DNA of 64,000 bases. Origin: Lentibacter algarum. GTDB lineage: Bacteria; Pseudomonadota; Alphaproteobacteria; Rhodobacterales; Rhodobacteraceae. The DNA lies in contig NZ_CP158687.1 in the NCBI RefSeq assembly GCF_040580765.1, positions 3,162,001 to 3,226,000 of the forward strand, in the 5' to 3' direction. The position numbers and the translations under genes are program-made. Of the stretch, positions 17,482 through 27,006 are shown piece after piece (positions within the stretch are counted from its first letter, which is position 1; each line of letters begins with the position of its first letter). The notes below the pieces were generated by a model. The model was not told where the DNA came from and did not search any database. It was given only the letters and a program-made list of their open reading frames with translations.

Positions 17482-19929
17482 CTAGGCGCGCACGTTCTCT
17501 GATTTGGGATCATACATCGGCTTGAGAGAGGCCGTTGCTTTGACGCGAGTTCCTTTGATATCGATTTCATAGGAGCTTGCCAGAACCTCAGTGGCAGATT
17601 GACCTTCGCAGGGAACGTAGCCAAGGCCGACGGCTGCGCCGAGAGTGTGGCCGTAGCCGCCTGAGCTTAGGTAGCCGACAATTTCGCCATCACGCAGGAT
17701 CGGCTCGTTATGGTAGAGGAGTGGCTGGCTGTCTTGTAAAAGGAACTGCACCATGCGCGCCTTGGGGCCGCTTTCCTTGCGGGCGGCGACGGCGGCCTTG
17801 CCTATGAAATCGGGTTTGGAGAGATCAACTGCGAAGCTGAGGCCTGCATCGACGACATTGTCCTCGGAGGTGATATCGTGACCGAAGTGGCGGAAGGCTT
17901 TCTCGATACGGCAGCTGTCCATTGTGTGCATGCCACAGAGCTTGAGGCCGAGGGGCTGGCCAGCGGCATGGAGCGTTTCGAAGGCGTGGCTTGCCATGTC
18001 TGTGCTTACATAGATCTCCCAACCAAGCTCTCCCACATATGAGACGCGGTGGGCCCGAGCGAGGCCCATGCCAAGCTCGATCTCCTGTGCGGTGCCAAAG
18101 GGGTTGGCCTCGTTTGAGAAGTCGTTTGGCGAGACAGCTTGCAGGAGCGCCCGCGCGTTGGGGCCCATAACGGCGAGGACACCTTCGCCTGCTGTGACAT
18201 CGGTGATGACAGCTATGTTAGAGCCGAGATTGCGGCGTAGCCATGTTTCATCAGCGAGGCGCGTGGCAGCGGGGGTAACCACGAGATAGGCTGTTTCACT
18301 GAGGCGCGTGACTGTAACGTCGGCCTCAATGCCACCCTTCGCATTGAGGAACTGTGTGTAGACAATCTTGCCTGTGGGCACGGACATATTTGCGCCGCAG
18401 ACGTTGTTGAGGAAGCGCTCCGCATCGGGGCCTTCGACGCGCAGTTTGCCGAAGGACGACATATCATACATGCCGATGTTTTCGCGGATGGCGGCGTGTT
18501 CGGCGGCGCGGTTTTCAAACCAGTTCTGACGCTGCCATGTGTATTCGTATTCTGCCTTCTGCCCCTCATTGGCGAACCAGTTGGCGCGCTCCCAGCCCGC
18601 GAGCTCGCCCATGACGGCGCCGTTTGCGAGAAGTTTGTCATGGAAGGGTGTGCGGCGTATGCCGCGAGCGGTGTCTTTCTGACGAAAGGGGAAGTGATCG
18701 GCATAGAGGAGGCCGAGGGCCTCTTTGGACCGCTCGAAGAGGTAGTGTTTGTTGCCTTGGAAGGGCTGCATGCGGGAGATATCGACATCGCCGAGATCAA
18801 ACGGCTTTGCGCCTGTGTCCATCCATGCTGCGAGGGCCATACCCGCGCCGCCAGCGGACTGGATCCCAATTGAGTTGAAGCCAGCGGCGACCCAGACGTT
18901 ATCCATATTTGGTGCGAGGCCGAGGTGATAGGCGTTATCAGGAGTGAAGCTTTCGGGCCCGTTGAAGAAGGTATGGATGCCGGCTTCGCCGAGCATGGGC
19001 ATACGGTTGACGGCCTTTTCGAGAATCGGCTCGAAATGATCGAAATCTTCTTGAAGCTGGTCGAACTCGAAGCTCTCGGAGATGCCCTCCATGCCCCAAG
19101 GTTTGGCGCGCGGCTCGAAGGCGCCGAGCATCAGCTTGCCAGCGTCTTCTTTGTAATAGGCGCATTCATCGGGGACGCGCAGAACGGGCAGCTGTGTGAG
19201 GCCAGTGATGGGCTCGGAAACGATATAGAAGTGCTCGCAAGCGTGAAGGGGGACATTTACGCCTGCCATACGCCCGACATCGTGGCCCCACATACCTGCG
19301 CAGTTGACGATCATATCGGTCTCTATTTCGCCTGATGTGCCATCTTCGCCTTGCCAGTTGACGGATGTCACGCGGCGGCCATTTTTGACAATATCAGTGA
19401 CTTTGACGCGCTCTTGCACGGTTGCGCCACGTTGGCGCGCGCCTTTGGCGAGGGCGAGGGCAATGTTGGCTGGGTCTCCCTGACCATCAAGGGGGAGGTA
19501 AACGCCGCCTGTGACACCTTCGATGTTGAGATGTTCGTAGCGTTGTTTAATTTCGGACGGCGAAATTTCTTCGACCTCAACACCGAAAGCGCGGGCCATG
19601 GCGGCGGAGCGGTGCAGCTCTTCGAGGCGCTCGCCTGTGAGGGCTGCTGTGATGGAGCCGACGCGCTTAAAGCCGGTGGCGACGCCTGTTTCTTCCTCAA
19701 GGTTGCCGTAAAGCTCTTGGGAGTATTTCGCGAGCTTGGTCATATTGGCCGTGGCGCGTAGCTGAGCAATTAGGCCTGCGGCATGCCATGTTGTGCCTGA
19801 GGTGAGCTGCTTGCGCTCAAGCAGAACCACATCTTTCCAGCCAAGTTTTGTTAAGTGATAGGCGACGGAGCAACCGACGATGCCGCCGCCAATGATAACG
19901 ACGCGGGCTTTTGAGGGGAGAGTGGGCAT
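17482..19929 (-). CDS. FAD-dependent N-methyl amino acid dehydrogenase (dimethylglycine/sarcosine type)
   Basis: 815-aa two-part oxidoreductase. The N-terminal DAO-type FAD domain (GGGIVGCSVAYHL near residues 14-26) has the SGTTWHAAG motif whose His carries covalent FAD in mitochondrial dimethylglycine dehydrogenase. The C-terminal half (about 430-805) is a GcvT-like tetrahydrofolate domain that takes up the formaldehyde unit. With the neighbouring methyltransferase and a second paralogue it fits demethylation of dimethylglycine or sarcosine. Which of the two steps it catalyses cannot be read from sequence. Last gene of the 25.2-17.5 kb set. Confidence 0.85.
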   Translation of the reverse strand: MPTLPSKARVVIIGGGIVGCSVAYHLTKLGWKDVVLLERKQLTSGTTWHAAGLIAQLRATANMTKLAKYSQELYGNLEEETGVATGFKRVGSITAALTGERLEELHRSAAMARAFGVEVEEISPSEIKQRYEHLNIEGVTGGVYLPLDGQGDPANIALALAKGARQRGATVQERVKVTDIVKNGRRVTSVNWQGEDGTSGEIETDMIVNCAGMWGHDVGRMAGVNVPLHACEHFYIVSEPITGLTQLPVLRVPDECAYYKEDAGKLMLGAFEPRAKPWGMEGISESFEFDQLQEDFDHFEPILEKAVNRMPMLGEAGIHTFFNGPESFTPDNAYHLGLAPNMDNVWVAAGFNSIGIQSAGGAGMALAAWMDTGAKPFDLGDVDISRMQPFQGNKHYLFERSKEALGLLYADHFPFRQKDTARGIRRTPFHDKLLANGAVMGELAGWERANWFANEGQKAEYEYTWQRQNWFENRAAEHAAIRENIGMYDMSSFGKLRVEGPDAERFLNNVCGANMSVPTGKIVYTQFLNAKGGIEADVTVTRLSETAYLVVTPAATRLADETWLRRNLGSNIAVITDVTAGEGVLAVMGPNARALLQAVSPNDFSNEANPFGTAQEIELGMGLARAHRVSYVGELGWEIYVSTDMASHAFETLHAAGQPLGLKLCGMHTMDSCRIEKAFRHFGHDITSEDNVVDAGLSFAVDLSKPDFIGKAAVAARKESGPKARMVQFLLQDSQPLLYHNEPILRDGEIVGYLSSGGYGHTLGAAVGLGYVPCEGQSATEVLASSYEIDIKGTRVKATASLKPMYDPKSENVRA

Positions 19930-19971
19930 TTGGGTGACTCCATGGATGATGGGGCTTGGCTTGGCGGAGCG

Positions 19972-20016
19972 GCGGGGGCCAGCCCCGCACCCCCGGGATA
20001 TTTTTGGAAAGAGGAC
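19972..20016 (+). repeat. 3'-UTR motif, copy D
   Basis: GC-rich hairpin (arms GCGGGG/CCCCGC) followed by GGGATATTTTTGGAAAGA, 1 nt past the stop codon of the minus-strand homocysteine methyltransferase gene. Confidence 0.7.
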
Positions 20017-20017
20017 G

Positions 20018-20914
20018 TTAGATGATGGTGTGGCCTTCGGCTTTGAGTTGGGTGGCGAGTTCGGTGATGTGCTCGGGGCCGACTTCGCAGCAGCCGCCCA
20101 CGATGGTTGCGCCTTGGGTGATCCAATGCATGACGAAGGCGGCGTATTCTTTTGGGCCGAGGTCTTTGCGTTGTTCTAATGCGTCGACTGTCGGGGCTGC
20201 TTTTAGGAAGCCCTCGGAGATACGCGTGAATCCATTGGCATAGGCGCCGAAGGGCAGGCCCATGGGCGCGATGAGATCGAGCGCTGCAGCGATGGCTTCG
20301 GGGCGGGAGCAGTTCACCAACAACGCGGCAGGGGCAAACTCTGAAACAAGCTGGGCAAGATCGGAAACAGATTCGCCTGAGCGCAGCTTGGTTCCGTCAT
20401 CATCATCGACTGTGATGGCGAGCCAGACGGGCTTCTCTGATGTGGCGCAACCCATAAGCGCGCCGCGTGCGGCGTGCACGGAGGAGACCGTTTCGATCAG
20501 GAAGAGATCGGCGCTGGGCGCGAGGCGCTCCATGTTGATACGGTAGGCTTCAGCGGCCTCGTCAAGCGGGATCGTGATATCAGGGCGATAGCTTGCGCCG
20601 AGGGGGCCCAAAGAGGCGGCGATCCGACCAGATCCGAAAGCGGCGCGCGCGGCCACGGCCTCGGCGGCGGCGGTGTCGAGAAGATGGGGGTGTTCGTTTG
20701 CGAGGCCGACGCGTTCGAGCCTGTCAGGCCATATCGCATAGCTGTTCATCGTGGCGATGGTTGCGCCTGCGTTGAAGTAGTCAAGATGCACAGCGCGCAC
20801 GACTTCGGGCTGCTCCATCATTACGGATGTGGACCAGAGCGGAGTGGCGCGGCTGCCAGAGCGTTTGACGATTTCCTGTCCGATGGAGCCGTCGAGGAGC
20901 GTTATGTTTGTCAT
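20018..20914 (-). CDS. homocysteine S-methyltransferase family (betaine:homocysteine type)
   Basis: 298-aa TIM-barrel methyltransferase. It starts with the family DGSIGQE motif and has zinc-ligand cysteines in LVNCSRPEA near residue 200 and GGCCEVGPEH near 275. Family members move a methyl group from betaine or S-methylmethionine to homocysteine, giving methionine. Its start overlaps the upstream dehydrogenase gene by 4 nt and a second such dehydrogenase lies downstream, so glycine betaine is the likeliest donor, with dimethylglycine passed on. Donor identity is inference from context. Confidence 0.82.
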   Translation of the reverse strand: MTNITLLDGSIGQEIVKRSGSRATPLWSTSVMMEQPEVVRAVHLDYFNAGATIATMNSYAIWPDRLERVGLANEHPHLLDTAAAEAVAARAAFGSGRIAASLGPLGASYRPDITIPLDEAAEAYRINMERLAPSADLFLIETVSSVHAARGALMGCATSEKPVWLAITVDDDDGTKLRSGESVSDLAQLVSEFAPAALLVNCSRPEAIAAALDLIAPMGLPFGAYANGFTRISEGFLKAAPTVDALEQRKDLGPKEYAAFVMHWITQGATIVGGCCEVGPEHITELATQLKAEGHTII

Positions 20915-23361
20915 GCGCGCAGTCTTTCGTTGCTGGCGTCCCAGAGGGGGGCGTCTTCTTGCACCACAGCTTTGTAGCGCGTGCCGTAGATTTCGACTTC
21001 GAGTTCTGTGCCAGCTTGGGCAAGATCGGCTCTGACCATGCCCAAGGCGATGGATTTGCCGATGCGGTAGCCCCAGCCGCCTGAGGTTGTTTCGCCGACG
21101 ATCGCGCCGCCCGAGTAGATGCAGGACATATAGGGCGCGTCTGTATCGCCAGCTTCAACCAGAAGTGTGACGAAGCGCTTTTTGCTGCCTTGCTGCTTTT
21201 CGGCCAGAAGCGCCGCTTTGCCGGGGAAGTCCTGAGGCTTGTCGAGCTTCACGAAGCGCTCAAGGCCGCCTTCAAAGAGGGAGTAATCTGTGGAGAGGTC
21301 ACCCTTCCAAGCGCGGTAGCCTTTCTCAAGGCGTAGAGAATTGAGCGCCCACATGCCGAAGGGCTTGGCGCCTGCTGCGATGATGGCCTCGTAGATTGCG
21401 GGGAGGGCGGCATTTGTGGCGTGGACTTCCCAGCCGAGCTCACCTGCGAAAGAGACACGGGCGAGTGCACAGGGCTGGCCTGCGACTGTGGCCGACTGGT
21501 GAGAGAGCCATGGCAGAGAGAGGTCTGCTTCTGTTCCGATGTCTTCAAAGAGCGCGCGAGATTGCGGGCCTGTGACGATGAGGGTTCCGAACTCAGTGGA
21601 GTGGTCGGTGAGACTGAGGCCCTCGGGGAGGCGTGCGCGCAGAAGCTCAAAGTCATGCCACTGGGCTGTGGCGGCTGTGATAAGTGTAAAGCTGTCCTCG
21701 TCGTGGCGAACGCAGCTCATTTCGGTGAGGATGCGTCCGCGAGTGTCAGCGAAATACATCAGATTCATGCGGCCGATTTTAGGCAGGGCGCCAGTGATCT
21801 GGCTACGCAAGAACTCTGCTGCGCCTGTGCCAGAGAGATTGAAGCGGGAGAAGCCCGGGAGATCAAGGACGCCAACATGATCGCGCACTGCTTCACATTC
21901 TTCGCGGATGCGCTGCTCCCATGGGCCAGAGCGGGCCCATGTGTGCGTTGCTTCTTCGGAGGTATCGTCACCGTCCTGAGCGAACCAATTGGCGCGCTCC
22001 CAGCCGTTGTAGTCGCCCATCTGTCCGCCGAGGGCTTTGACGCGTGCGTGGACGGCAGACAGCTTGCGGTCGGGGGCGGCGGGCCAGCGATGCCACGGGA
22101 AGTGCATGGCGTATTCGTTGCCGTAGACTTCCATGCCTTTCGCCACGCAGTAGTCGTGATCTGTGTAGTCGGTGTAGCGGCGCGGATCGACGGCCCACAT
22201 ATCCCATTCTGTTGCACCATCGACGATCCATTCGGCCATGACCTTGCCAGCACCGCCGCCTTGGGCGATGCCGAAGGTAAAGACACAGGCCTCGAAGGCA
22301 TTATCAACGCCCGGCATAGGGCCGATCAGTGGGAGGCCATCGGGGGCATAAGGGATCGGGCCGTTGATGACGCTTGAGACACCTGTTGTGGCCATAAGTG
22401 GCACACGCTCCATGGCATCTGTGACGATATCCTCGATGCGGTCGAGGTCTTCCTGCCAAAGTTGGAAGGAGAAATCATCGGGCATCTCTGCGTCGCCGCC
22501 TTCCCAGTGGGCTTTGCAATTTGGCTCATAGGGGCCGAGATTGTAGCCGCCTTTTTCTTGGCGCAGGTAGTATGAGACGTCTACATCGCGGATGAGGGGA
22601 AGCTTTTTGCCGTGCTCTTCGGACCATGCGACCACTTCGGGGATCTGTTCTGTCAGCAGATACTGGTGCTCCATCACCATCATCGGAACAGTACGTCCGC
22701 CATAGGGCTTGAACCACTCGCCAACGCGCTGGGCGTAATAGCCTGCGGCGTTGACCACATAGTCGGCGGCGATATCGCCTTTTTCAGTGTGGACGATCCA
22801 GCTTTTGTCCGCCTGCTGGGTGACGCCTGTGGCGGGGCAGAAGCGAAGGATTTTCTGGCCCATGTCGCGCGCGCCCTTGGCGAGGGCTTGAGTGAGCTGG
22901 GCGGGGTCAATATCGCCGTCTGTCGGATCGTAGAGCACACCTGCGAGATCGTGGGTTTCAAGGAAAGGGTAGTGTTCTTTGGCCTCCTCGGGCGTCCAGA
23001 TTTCCATGGCGATGCCTTGGTAGCGGCCCATGGAAGCCGCGCGTTCAAACTCTTGCATGCGCTCTTTGGTATGGGCGAGGCGAATGGAGCCTGATTGGTG
23101 ATAATTCATTGGGTAATCGACCTCTGCTCCGAGGCGGGCGTAGAGCTCTGTCGAGTAGCGCTGCATGTTCATGATCGACCACGAGGTGCTAAATGTTGGC
23201 ACGTTGCCTGCGGCGTGCCATGTGCTGCCTGCGGTCAGTTCGTTCTTCTCTAGGAGCACACAATCTGTCCAGCCTTTGAGACCGAGGTGATACAGAACAG
23301 AGCAGCCTACAACGCCGCCACCGATGACGACCACACGGGCTTTTGTTGGAATATCGGACAT
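20911..23361 (-). CDS. FAD/GcvT dimethylglycine-dehydrogenase-like oxidoreductase
   Basis: 816-aa paralogue of the 17482-19929 protein with the same plan: FAD motif GGGVVGCSVLYHL at residues 14-26, covalent-FAD motif TAGSTWHAAGN near 48, and a GcvT-like folate-binding C-terminal half from about residue 440. Sequence between the shared motifs differs widely (for example QHYLLTEQIPEVV versus EHFYIVSEPITGL), so the two are not recent duplicates and probably handle different N-methyl substrates. Its stop overlaps the start of the homocysteine methyltransferase gene by 4 nt, which ties the functions together. Confidence 0.85.
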   Translation of the reverse strand: MSDIPTKARVVVIGGGVVGCSVLYHLGLKGWTDCVLLEKNELTAGSTWHAAGNVPTFSTSWSIMNMQRYSTELYARLGAEVDYPMNYHQSGSIRLAHTKERMQEFERAASMGRYQGIAMEIWTPEEAKEHYPFLETHDLAGVLYDPTDGDIDPAQLTQALAKGARDMGQKILRFCPATGVTQQADKSWIVHTEKGDIAADYVVNAAGYYAQRVGEWFKPYGGRTVPMMVMEHQYLLTEQIPEVVAWSEEHGKKLPLIRDVDVSYYLRQEKGGYNLGPYEPNCKAHWEGGDAEMPDDFSFQLWQEDLDRIEDIVTDAMERVPLMATTGVSSVINGPIPYAPDGLPLIGPMPGVDNAFEACVFTFGIAQGGGAGKVMAEWIVDGATEWDMWAVDPRRYTDYTDHDYCVAKGMEVYGNEYAMHFPWHRWPAAPDRKLSAVHARVKALGGQMGDYNGWERANWFAQDGDDTSEEATHTWARSGPWEQRIREECEAVRDHVGVLDLPGFSRFNLSGTGAAEFLRSQITGALPKIGRMNLMYFADTRGRILTEMSCVRHDEDSFTLITAATAQWHDFELLRARLPEGLSLTDHSTEFGTLIVTGPQSRALFEDIGTEADLSLPWLSHQSATVAGQPCALARVSFAGELGWEVHATNAALPAIYEAIIAAGAKPFGMWALNSLRLEKGYRAWKGDLSTDYSLFEGGLERFVKLDKPQDFPGKAALLAEKQQGSKKRFVTLLVEAGDTDAPYMSCIYSGGAIVGETTSGGWGYRIGKSIALGMVRADLAQAGTELEVEIYGTRYKAVVQEDAPLWDASNERLRA

Positions 23362-23366
23362 GGTGT

Positions 23367-23990
23367 TTACTCCCAGATGAGGCGCGCAGCTAAGCCGCCG
23401 AAGACGATAGATGTGATTTTGTTGAGCGTTCCGCCCATACGAATGATGCGGTGGCCTGCAAGGCCAGCGGCGATGCCATAGGTGCTGTTGATGACGAGGC
23501 CTGAGGCGTTGAAGATGAGCCCTAGGATAAAGATTTGCTGCCAGATTGGACCCGCTTCGGGACGGGTGAACTGGGGCAGGAAGGCGACAATGAAGAGCGC
23601 GACTTTAGGGTTGAGCAGGTTTGTCAGGTAGCCGCGCTTGAGGGCCGAGACGAGGCGGGATGCGCCGCGTGCTTTCTCTAGCTCGGGTGGCGCGCGCCAT
23701 GTTTTGACGGCCAGTATGATCAGATAGGCAGCGCCGAGGTAGCGGATGATATCATAGGCGTGCGGTACGGCCATGAGTGCCGCGGAGATGCCAACGACTG
23801 CGAAGAAGACATGTGTGAGGCCACCAAGGGTAATGCCTGTGGCCGCGGCAACGCCTGCGCGCGGGCCGCCTGAAATACCTGAAGCCATGGAGAAGGCGAC
23901 ATCGGAGCCAGGCGTGATATTGAGCAGGATACCGGCGCCTGTGAAGGTCAGGATGAGGGCGGTGTCCATTGCAAAAAGAGTCTCAAACAA
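23367..23990 (-). CDS. LysE/RhtB-family amino acid exporter
   Basis: 207-aa inner-membrane protein with six hydrophobic segments and the family motif NITPGSDVAFSMASGISGGPRAG near residue 24. Likely exports an amino acid or derivative. A TTG start at 23990 is favoured by a strong GGAGGAC ribosome site 9 nt upstream; an ATG at 23969 has none. It lies 3 nt downstream of a second exporter and 5 nt before the dehydrogenase gene, so it belongs to the betaine cluster operon. Confidence 0.86.
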   Translation of the reverse strand: MFETLFAMDTALILTFTGAGILLNITPGSDVAFSMASGISGGPRAGVAAATGITLGGLTHVFFAVVGISAALMAVPHAYDIIRYLGAAYLIILAVKTWRAPPELEKARGASRLVSALKRGYLTNLLNPKVALFIVAFLPQFTRPEAGPIWQQIFILGLIFNASGLVINSTYGIAAGLAGHRIIRMGGTLNKITSIVFGGLAARLIWE

Positions 23991-23993
23991 AGC

Positions 23994-24608
23994 TTAAGTC
24001 CTCCCTGATGTGGCGCCAAGGGCGAGGCCATAGGCGATAAAGCAGAGGCCCATTGCGCGGCGAAACCAGACGTTGAAGACGGCTCCAAGGGCGAGCTTTC
24101 CAAGGCCTGCGCCGAGCGCTGTGTAGGTGCAATAGCTCAAGGTTGTGAGGCTGAGCGCAGTGGGTACGATCAGCCACATTTGAGCGGCAATCGGAGTGTT
24201 CGGGTCTACGAACTGGCTGAAGGCGGCAAAGTAGCCTGCGACAGATTTTGGATTGATTGTGGCGATGAGAAAGGCGCGGGTGAAGAGCGAGCGGCCCGCG
24301 TGCTTGCCTGCCTTGATCGGCAAATGTGCGGTCAGTATTGCGCGCAAGCCGAGGTAGACGAGAAACCCTGCGCCTGCATATTTGAGGATGAGAAAGGCTG
24401 TTGGCGACGCCGCTAGAAGCGCTGTTATGCCAAAGCCTGACAGTGTGAGAAAGAGCGAGGCTTGGCAGAGGATTGCTGCGACTGCTGGTAAGGCGCGGAC
24501 AAATCCAAGACTCATGCCTGACTGAATACAATTGACAGCATTGGGGCCCGGTGTTGTGACAAACACCAGCCAGAAAAGTGCGAATATGGTCCAGGCTTCG
24601 AAGCTCAT
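23994..24608 (-). CDS. LysE/RhtB-family amino acid exporter
   Basis: 204-aa homologue of the neighbouring exporter, with the motif VTTPGPNAVNCIQSGMSLG near residue 17 and six membrane segments. Two unlike LysE exporters in tandem suggest that two products, for example glycine and methionine or homoserine-type compounds, must be let out when betaine or related compounds are broken down. It lies 11 nt downstream of the XRE-cupin regulator. Confidence 0.86.
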   Translation of the reverse strand: MSFEAWTIFALFWLVFVTTPGPNAVNCIQSGMSLGFVRALPAVAAILCQASLFLTLSGFGITALLAASPTAFLILKYAGAGFLVYLGLRAILTAHLPIKAGKHAGRSLFTRAFLIATINPKSVAGYFAAFSQFVDPNTPIAAQMWLIVPTALSLTTLSYCTYTALGAGLGKLALGAVFNVWFRRAMGLCFIAYGLALGATSGRT

Positions 24609-24619
24609 TTCACGGCGCC

Positions 24620-25189
24620 TTAGTACACGGGTGGTGCAATAACCCAGATGACCACTGCGGGGTGGTCATAGGGGTTGATCCACTCGAACGGTTCGCCGCG
24701 GATGCGGAAACTGTCGCCGGGATGGATTGTGAAACGTTTGCCGCTGATGACAAGATCAAGCTTGCCAGAGATCAGATAGCCGACCTCTTGCGTTGGGCGG
24801 GTCACCTCTTCGCCAATGCGGGAGTGAGGCTGGAAGGTAGAATGGACCATCTCAAAATCGTCAGTGAGGTCGGGGGAGAGGAGCTCTTCGACAAGCCCCG
24901 CCTCGCCAGAGCCTATGGGGCGACGGGCACCGTTGCGTACCACATACCCGGCCTCATGCGTGGGAGCTGGAGCGTGGCTGAACAGCATTGAAACAGAGAC
25001 GCCGAGCGTACGCGCCATATGGCGCAGATCGGTGATTGAGGGCTCGGACAAGTCACGCTCCACTTGGCTGAGCCAGCCGACAGAACGGCCCAGCGTTTCG
25101 GCCATATCTGTCAGGGTCAGACCTCGCGCCTTTCGCAAGGCGCGCAGATCGGCCCCGAGAGTTTGCGAAGAGGTGGCGGCCTGGTTCAT
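24620..25189 (-). CDS. XRE-family regulator with cupin sensor domain
   Basis: 189-aa protein with an N-terminal helix-turn-helix (LRALRKARGLTLTDMAETLGRSVGWLSQVE, split over residues 14-45) and a C-terminal cupin (about 110-185; HPGDSFRIRG, PFEWINPYDHPAVVIWVI) that binds a small ligand. Such regulators commonly control amine and amino acid catabolism. It is the first gene of the cluster and presumably its regulator. ATG 25189 is chosen (GGGAA 5-6 nt upstream). A palindrome with GTGAAA arms just upstream is a probable own operator. Confidence 0.87.
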   Translation of the reverse strand: MNQAATSSQTLGADLRALRKARGLTLTDMAETLGRSVGWLSQVERDLSEPSITDLRHMARTLGVSVSMLFSHAPAPTHEAGYVVRNGARRPIGSGEAGLVEELLSPDLTDDFEMVHSTFQPHSRIGEEVTRPTQEVGYLISGKLDLVISGKRFTIHPGDSFRIRGEPFEWINPYDHPAVVIWVIAPPVY

Positions 25190-25198
25190 TTGATTCCC

Positions 25199-25223
25199 GT
25201 GAAATTTGCGTAACAATTTTCAC
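25199..25223. promoter_or_regulatory. candidate operator of the XRE-cupin regulator
   Basis: Inverted repeat with arms GTGAAATT and ATTTTCAC (7 of 8 positions symmetric, 9-nt centre), starting 10 nt upstream of the regulator's ATG. More GTGAAA half sites occur at 25256-25262 (as TTTTCAC) and 25314, on the side of the fRMsr gene. The position suggests autoregulation; no binding data. Confidence 0.5.
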
Positions 25224-25308
25224 GATGCATCAAGAGAATGAAATTTCAAAGCGTTTTTTCACGCGATCCCAACGGGTCAAATTGTCTGAAGCCCAATCGG
25301 AAATTGGC

Positions 25309-25761
25309 TCACTGTGAAAAAACGCTCGCCAGTATCGTTGTCAGGGCTTGCGCATCTTCTTTTATAAAGGCTGCGGGCTGATCGCTATCGATATCCAAGA
25401 CAGCGATGACATCTCCTGCGGCATTGAACACAGGCAACACCAGTTCGGAACTGGTGCTAGATGCACACGCGATATGGCCCTCGAAGGCCTCGACATCGTC
25501 AACAAGTTGCACCTCTCTTGTGCGCGCTGCGGCACCGCAGACACCACGCGAAAAGGGGATTTGCAGGCAGCCATGACCGCCTTGATACGGCCCAATTTTG
25601 AGCAGGTTCGGCTCTGTGACGCGGTAAAAACCTGTCCAGTCGAAGCGGTCATCTGCGTGATGAAGCTCGCAAACCAGTGTGGCCATCAAGGCGACCTCGT
25701 CTGTTTCGCCCTCTGTGAGAGAGTGAATTGTCTTGGCGAGGGTGTCGTAGTTTACACGCAT
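25309..25761 (-). CDS. msrC: free methionine-R-sulfoxide reductase (GAF)
   Basis: 150-aa single GAF-domain enzyme that reduces free methionine-(R)-sulfoxide. All three family cysteines are present: GHGCLQIPF, RGVCGAAA and HIACAS. The ligand-pocket glutamate segment SSELVLPVF and the closing AVLDIDS also match. It neighbours a methionine-forming cluster, and the window also has an exported MsrA, so methionine oxidation seems to be handled in two compartments. Confidence 0.88.
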   Translation of the reverse strand: MRVNYDTLAKTIHSLTEGETDEVALMATLVCELHHADDRFDWTGFYRVTEPNLLKIGPYQGGHGCLQIPFSRGVCGAAARTREVQLVDDVEAFEGHIACASSTSSELVLPVFNAAGDVIAVLDIDSDQPAAFIKEDAQALTTILASVFSQ

Positions 25762-25786
25762 GGATTTGCCTTTTGGGAGAGCAGAG

Positions 25787-25830
25787 CCGGGGCGCTGCCC
25801 CAGACCCCGGGATATTTTTGGAAAGAGAAA
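25787..25830 (+). repeat. 3'-UTR motif, copy E
   Basis: Hairpin GGGGC/GCCCC, then GGGATATTTTTGGAAAGA, ending 3 nt before the stop codon of the minus-strand thiolase gene. Confidence 0.7.
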
Positions 25831-25833
25831 GGT

Positions 25834-27006
25834 TTAGACGCGTTCGATTGCAATTGCTGTGCCTTCGCCACCACCGATGCAGATTGCGGCAACGCCGCGT
25901 TTGAGACCGCGTTTTTCCAAGGCGTTGAGAAGCGTAACAATGATGCGCGTGCCTGAAGCGCCGATCGGGTGACCGAGGGCGCAAGCGCCGCCGTTGACGT
26001 TGATCTTGTCGCGGGTGATGCCCATGTCTTGCATGAAGGCCATCGGGACCACAGCGAAGGCTTCGTTGACTTCCCAGAGATCTACGTCCTCCACGCTCCA
26101 GCCGATGTTTTTGAGGAGTTTTTGCGCCGCGGGAATTGGTGCGGTGGCGAACCATCCGGGAGCTTGGGCATGACTGGCATGGCCAATGATCTGCGCTCGG
26201 ACAGTGAGGCCTTGGGCTTTTGCGGCCTCTTCGGAGGCGAGGACAAGTGCGGCCGCGCCATCGGAGATCGAAGAGGCATTGGCAGCGGTGACTGTGCCAC
26301 CCTCACGAAAGGCGGGTTTTAGCGTGGGGATCTTTTCGGGGCGCGCTTTTGCGGGTTGTTCGTCCTCAGTGATAATAACCTCGCCCTTGCGTGTTGTCAG
26401 GGTGACGGGGGCAACTTCGCCATCAAAGGCTCCAGAGCGGATTGCTTCAAGGGCGCCGTTGAGAGAGCCGATGGCATAGTCGTCCTGCGAGGCGCGGGTG
26501 AACTGGTATTTTTCAGCGCAGTCTTCGGCGAATGTACCCATGAGGCGGCCCTTGTCATAGGCGTCTTCCAACCCGTCGAGGAACATATGATCAATCACCT
26601 TCTGGTGCCCGATCCGTGCGCCTGACCGCATTTTTTCGAGAAGATAGGGCGCATTTGACATAGATTCCATGCCGCCGGTGATCACTGTGTCTGTGTTGCC
26701 GAGGGCGATCTGGTCAAAGCCCATCATTGTGGTTTTCATGCCTGAGCCACACATTTTGTTGACAGTTGTGGCGGGAACATCCTCGCCCAAGCCGCCTGCA
26801 AAGCCAGCCTGACGAGCAGGGGCCTGACCTTGGCCTGCGGGTAGAACGCAGCCCATGAGCAGCTCATCAACTGTGTTTGCGCCAGCGTTTGCGAGCGCTG
26901 CGCGGATGGCGGCGCCGCCGAGTGTTGAGGCGGGAACGCCATCAAAAACACCTTGAAAGCCGCCCATGGGCGTGCGGGCTGCACCTGCGATCATCACTTT
27001 TTTCAT
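25834..27006 (-). CDS. acetyl-CoA C-acyltransferase (thiolase)
   Basis: 390-aa biosynthetic/degradative thiolase. The acyl-accepting cysteine lies in NKMCGSGMKT near residue 89, the His-containing NEAFAVVP near 345, and the second cysteine region NGGACALGHPIGASG followed by the C-terminal ICIGGGEG. Full family length. It may join acetyl-CoA units or act in beta-oxidation; without phaB or fad genes nearby the direction is not settled. Confidence 0.92.
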   Translation of the reverse strand: MKKVMIAGAARTPMGGFQGVFDGVPASTLGGAAIRAALANAGANTVDELLMGCVLPAGQGQAPARQAGFAGGLGEDVPATTVNKMCGSGMKTTMMGFDQIALGNTDTVITGGMESMSNAPYLLEKMRSGARIGHQKVIDHMFLDGLEDAYDKGRLMGTFAEDCAEKYQFTRASQDDYAIGSLNGALEAIRSGAFDGEVAPVTLTTRKGEVIITEDEQPAKARPEKIPTLKPAFREGGTVTAANASSISDGAAALVLASEEAAKAQGLTVRAQIIGHASHAQAPGWFATAPIPAAQKLLKNIGWSVEDVDLWEVNEAFAVVPMAFMQDMGITRDKINVNGGACALGHPIGASGTRIIVTLLNALEKRGLKRGVAAICIGGGEGTAIAIERV

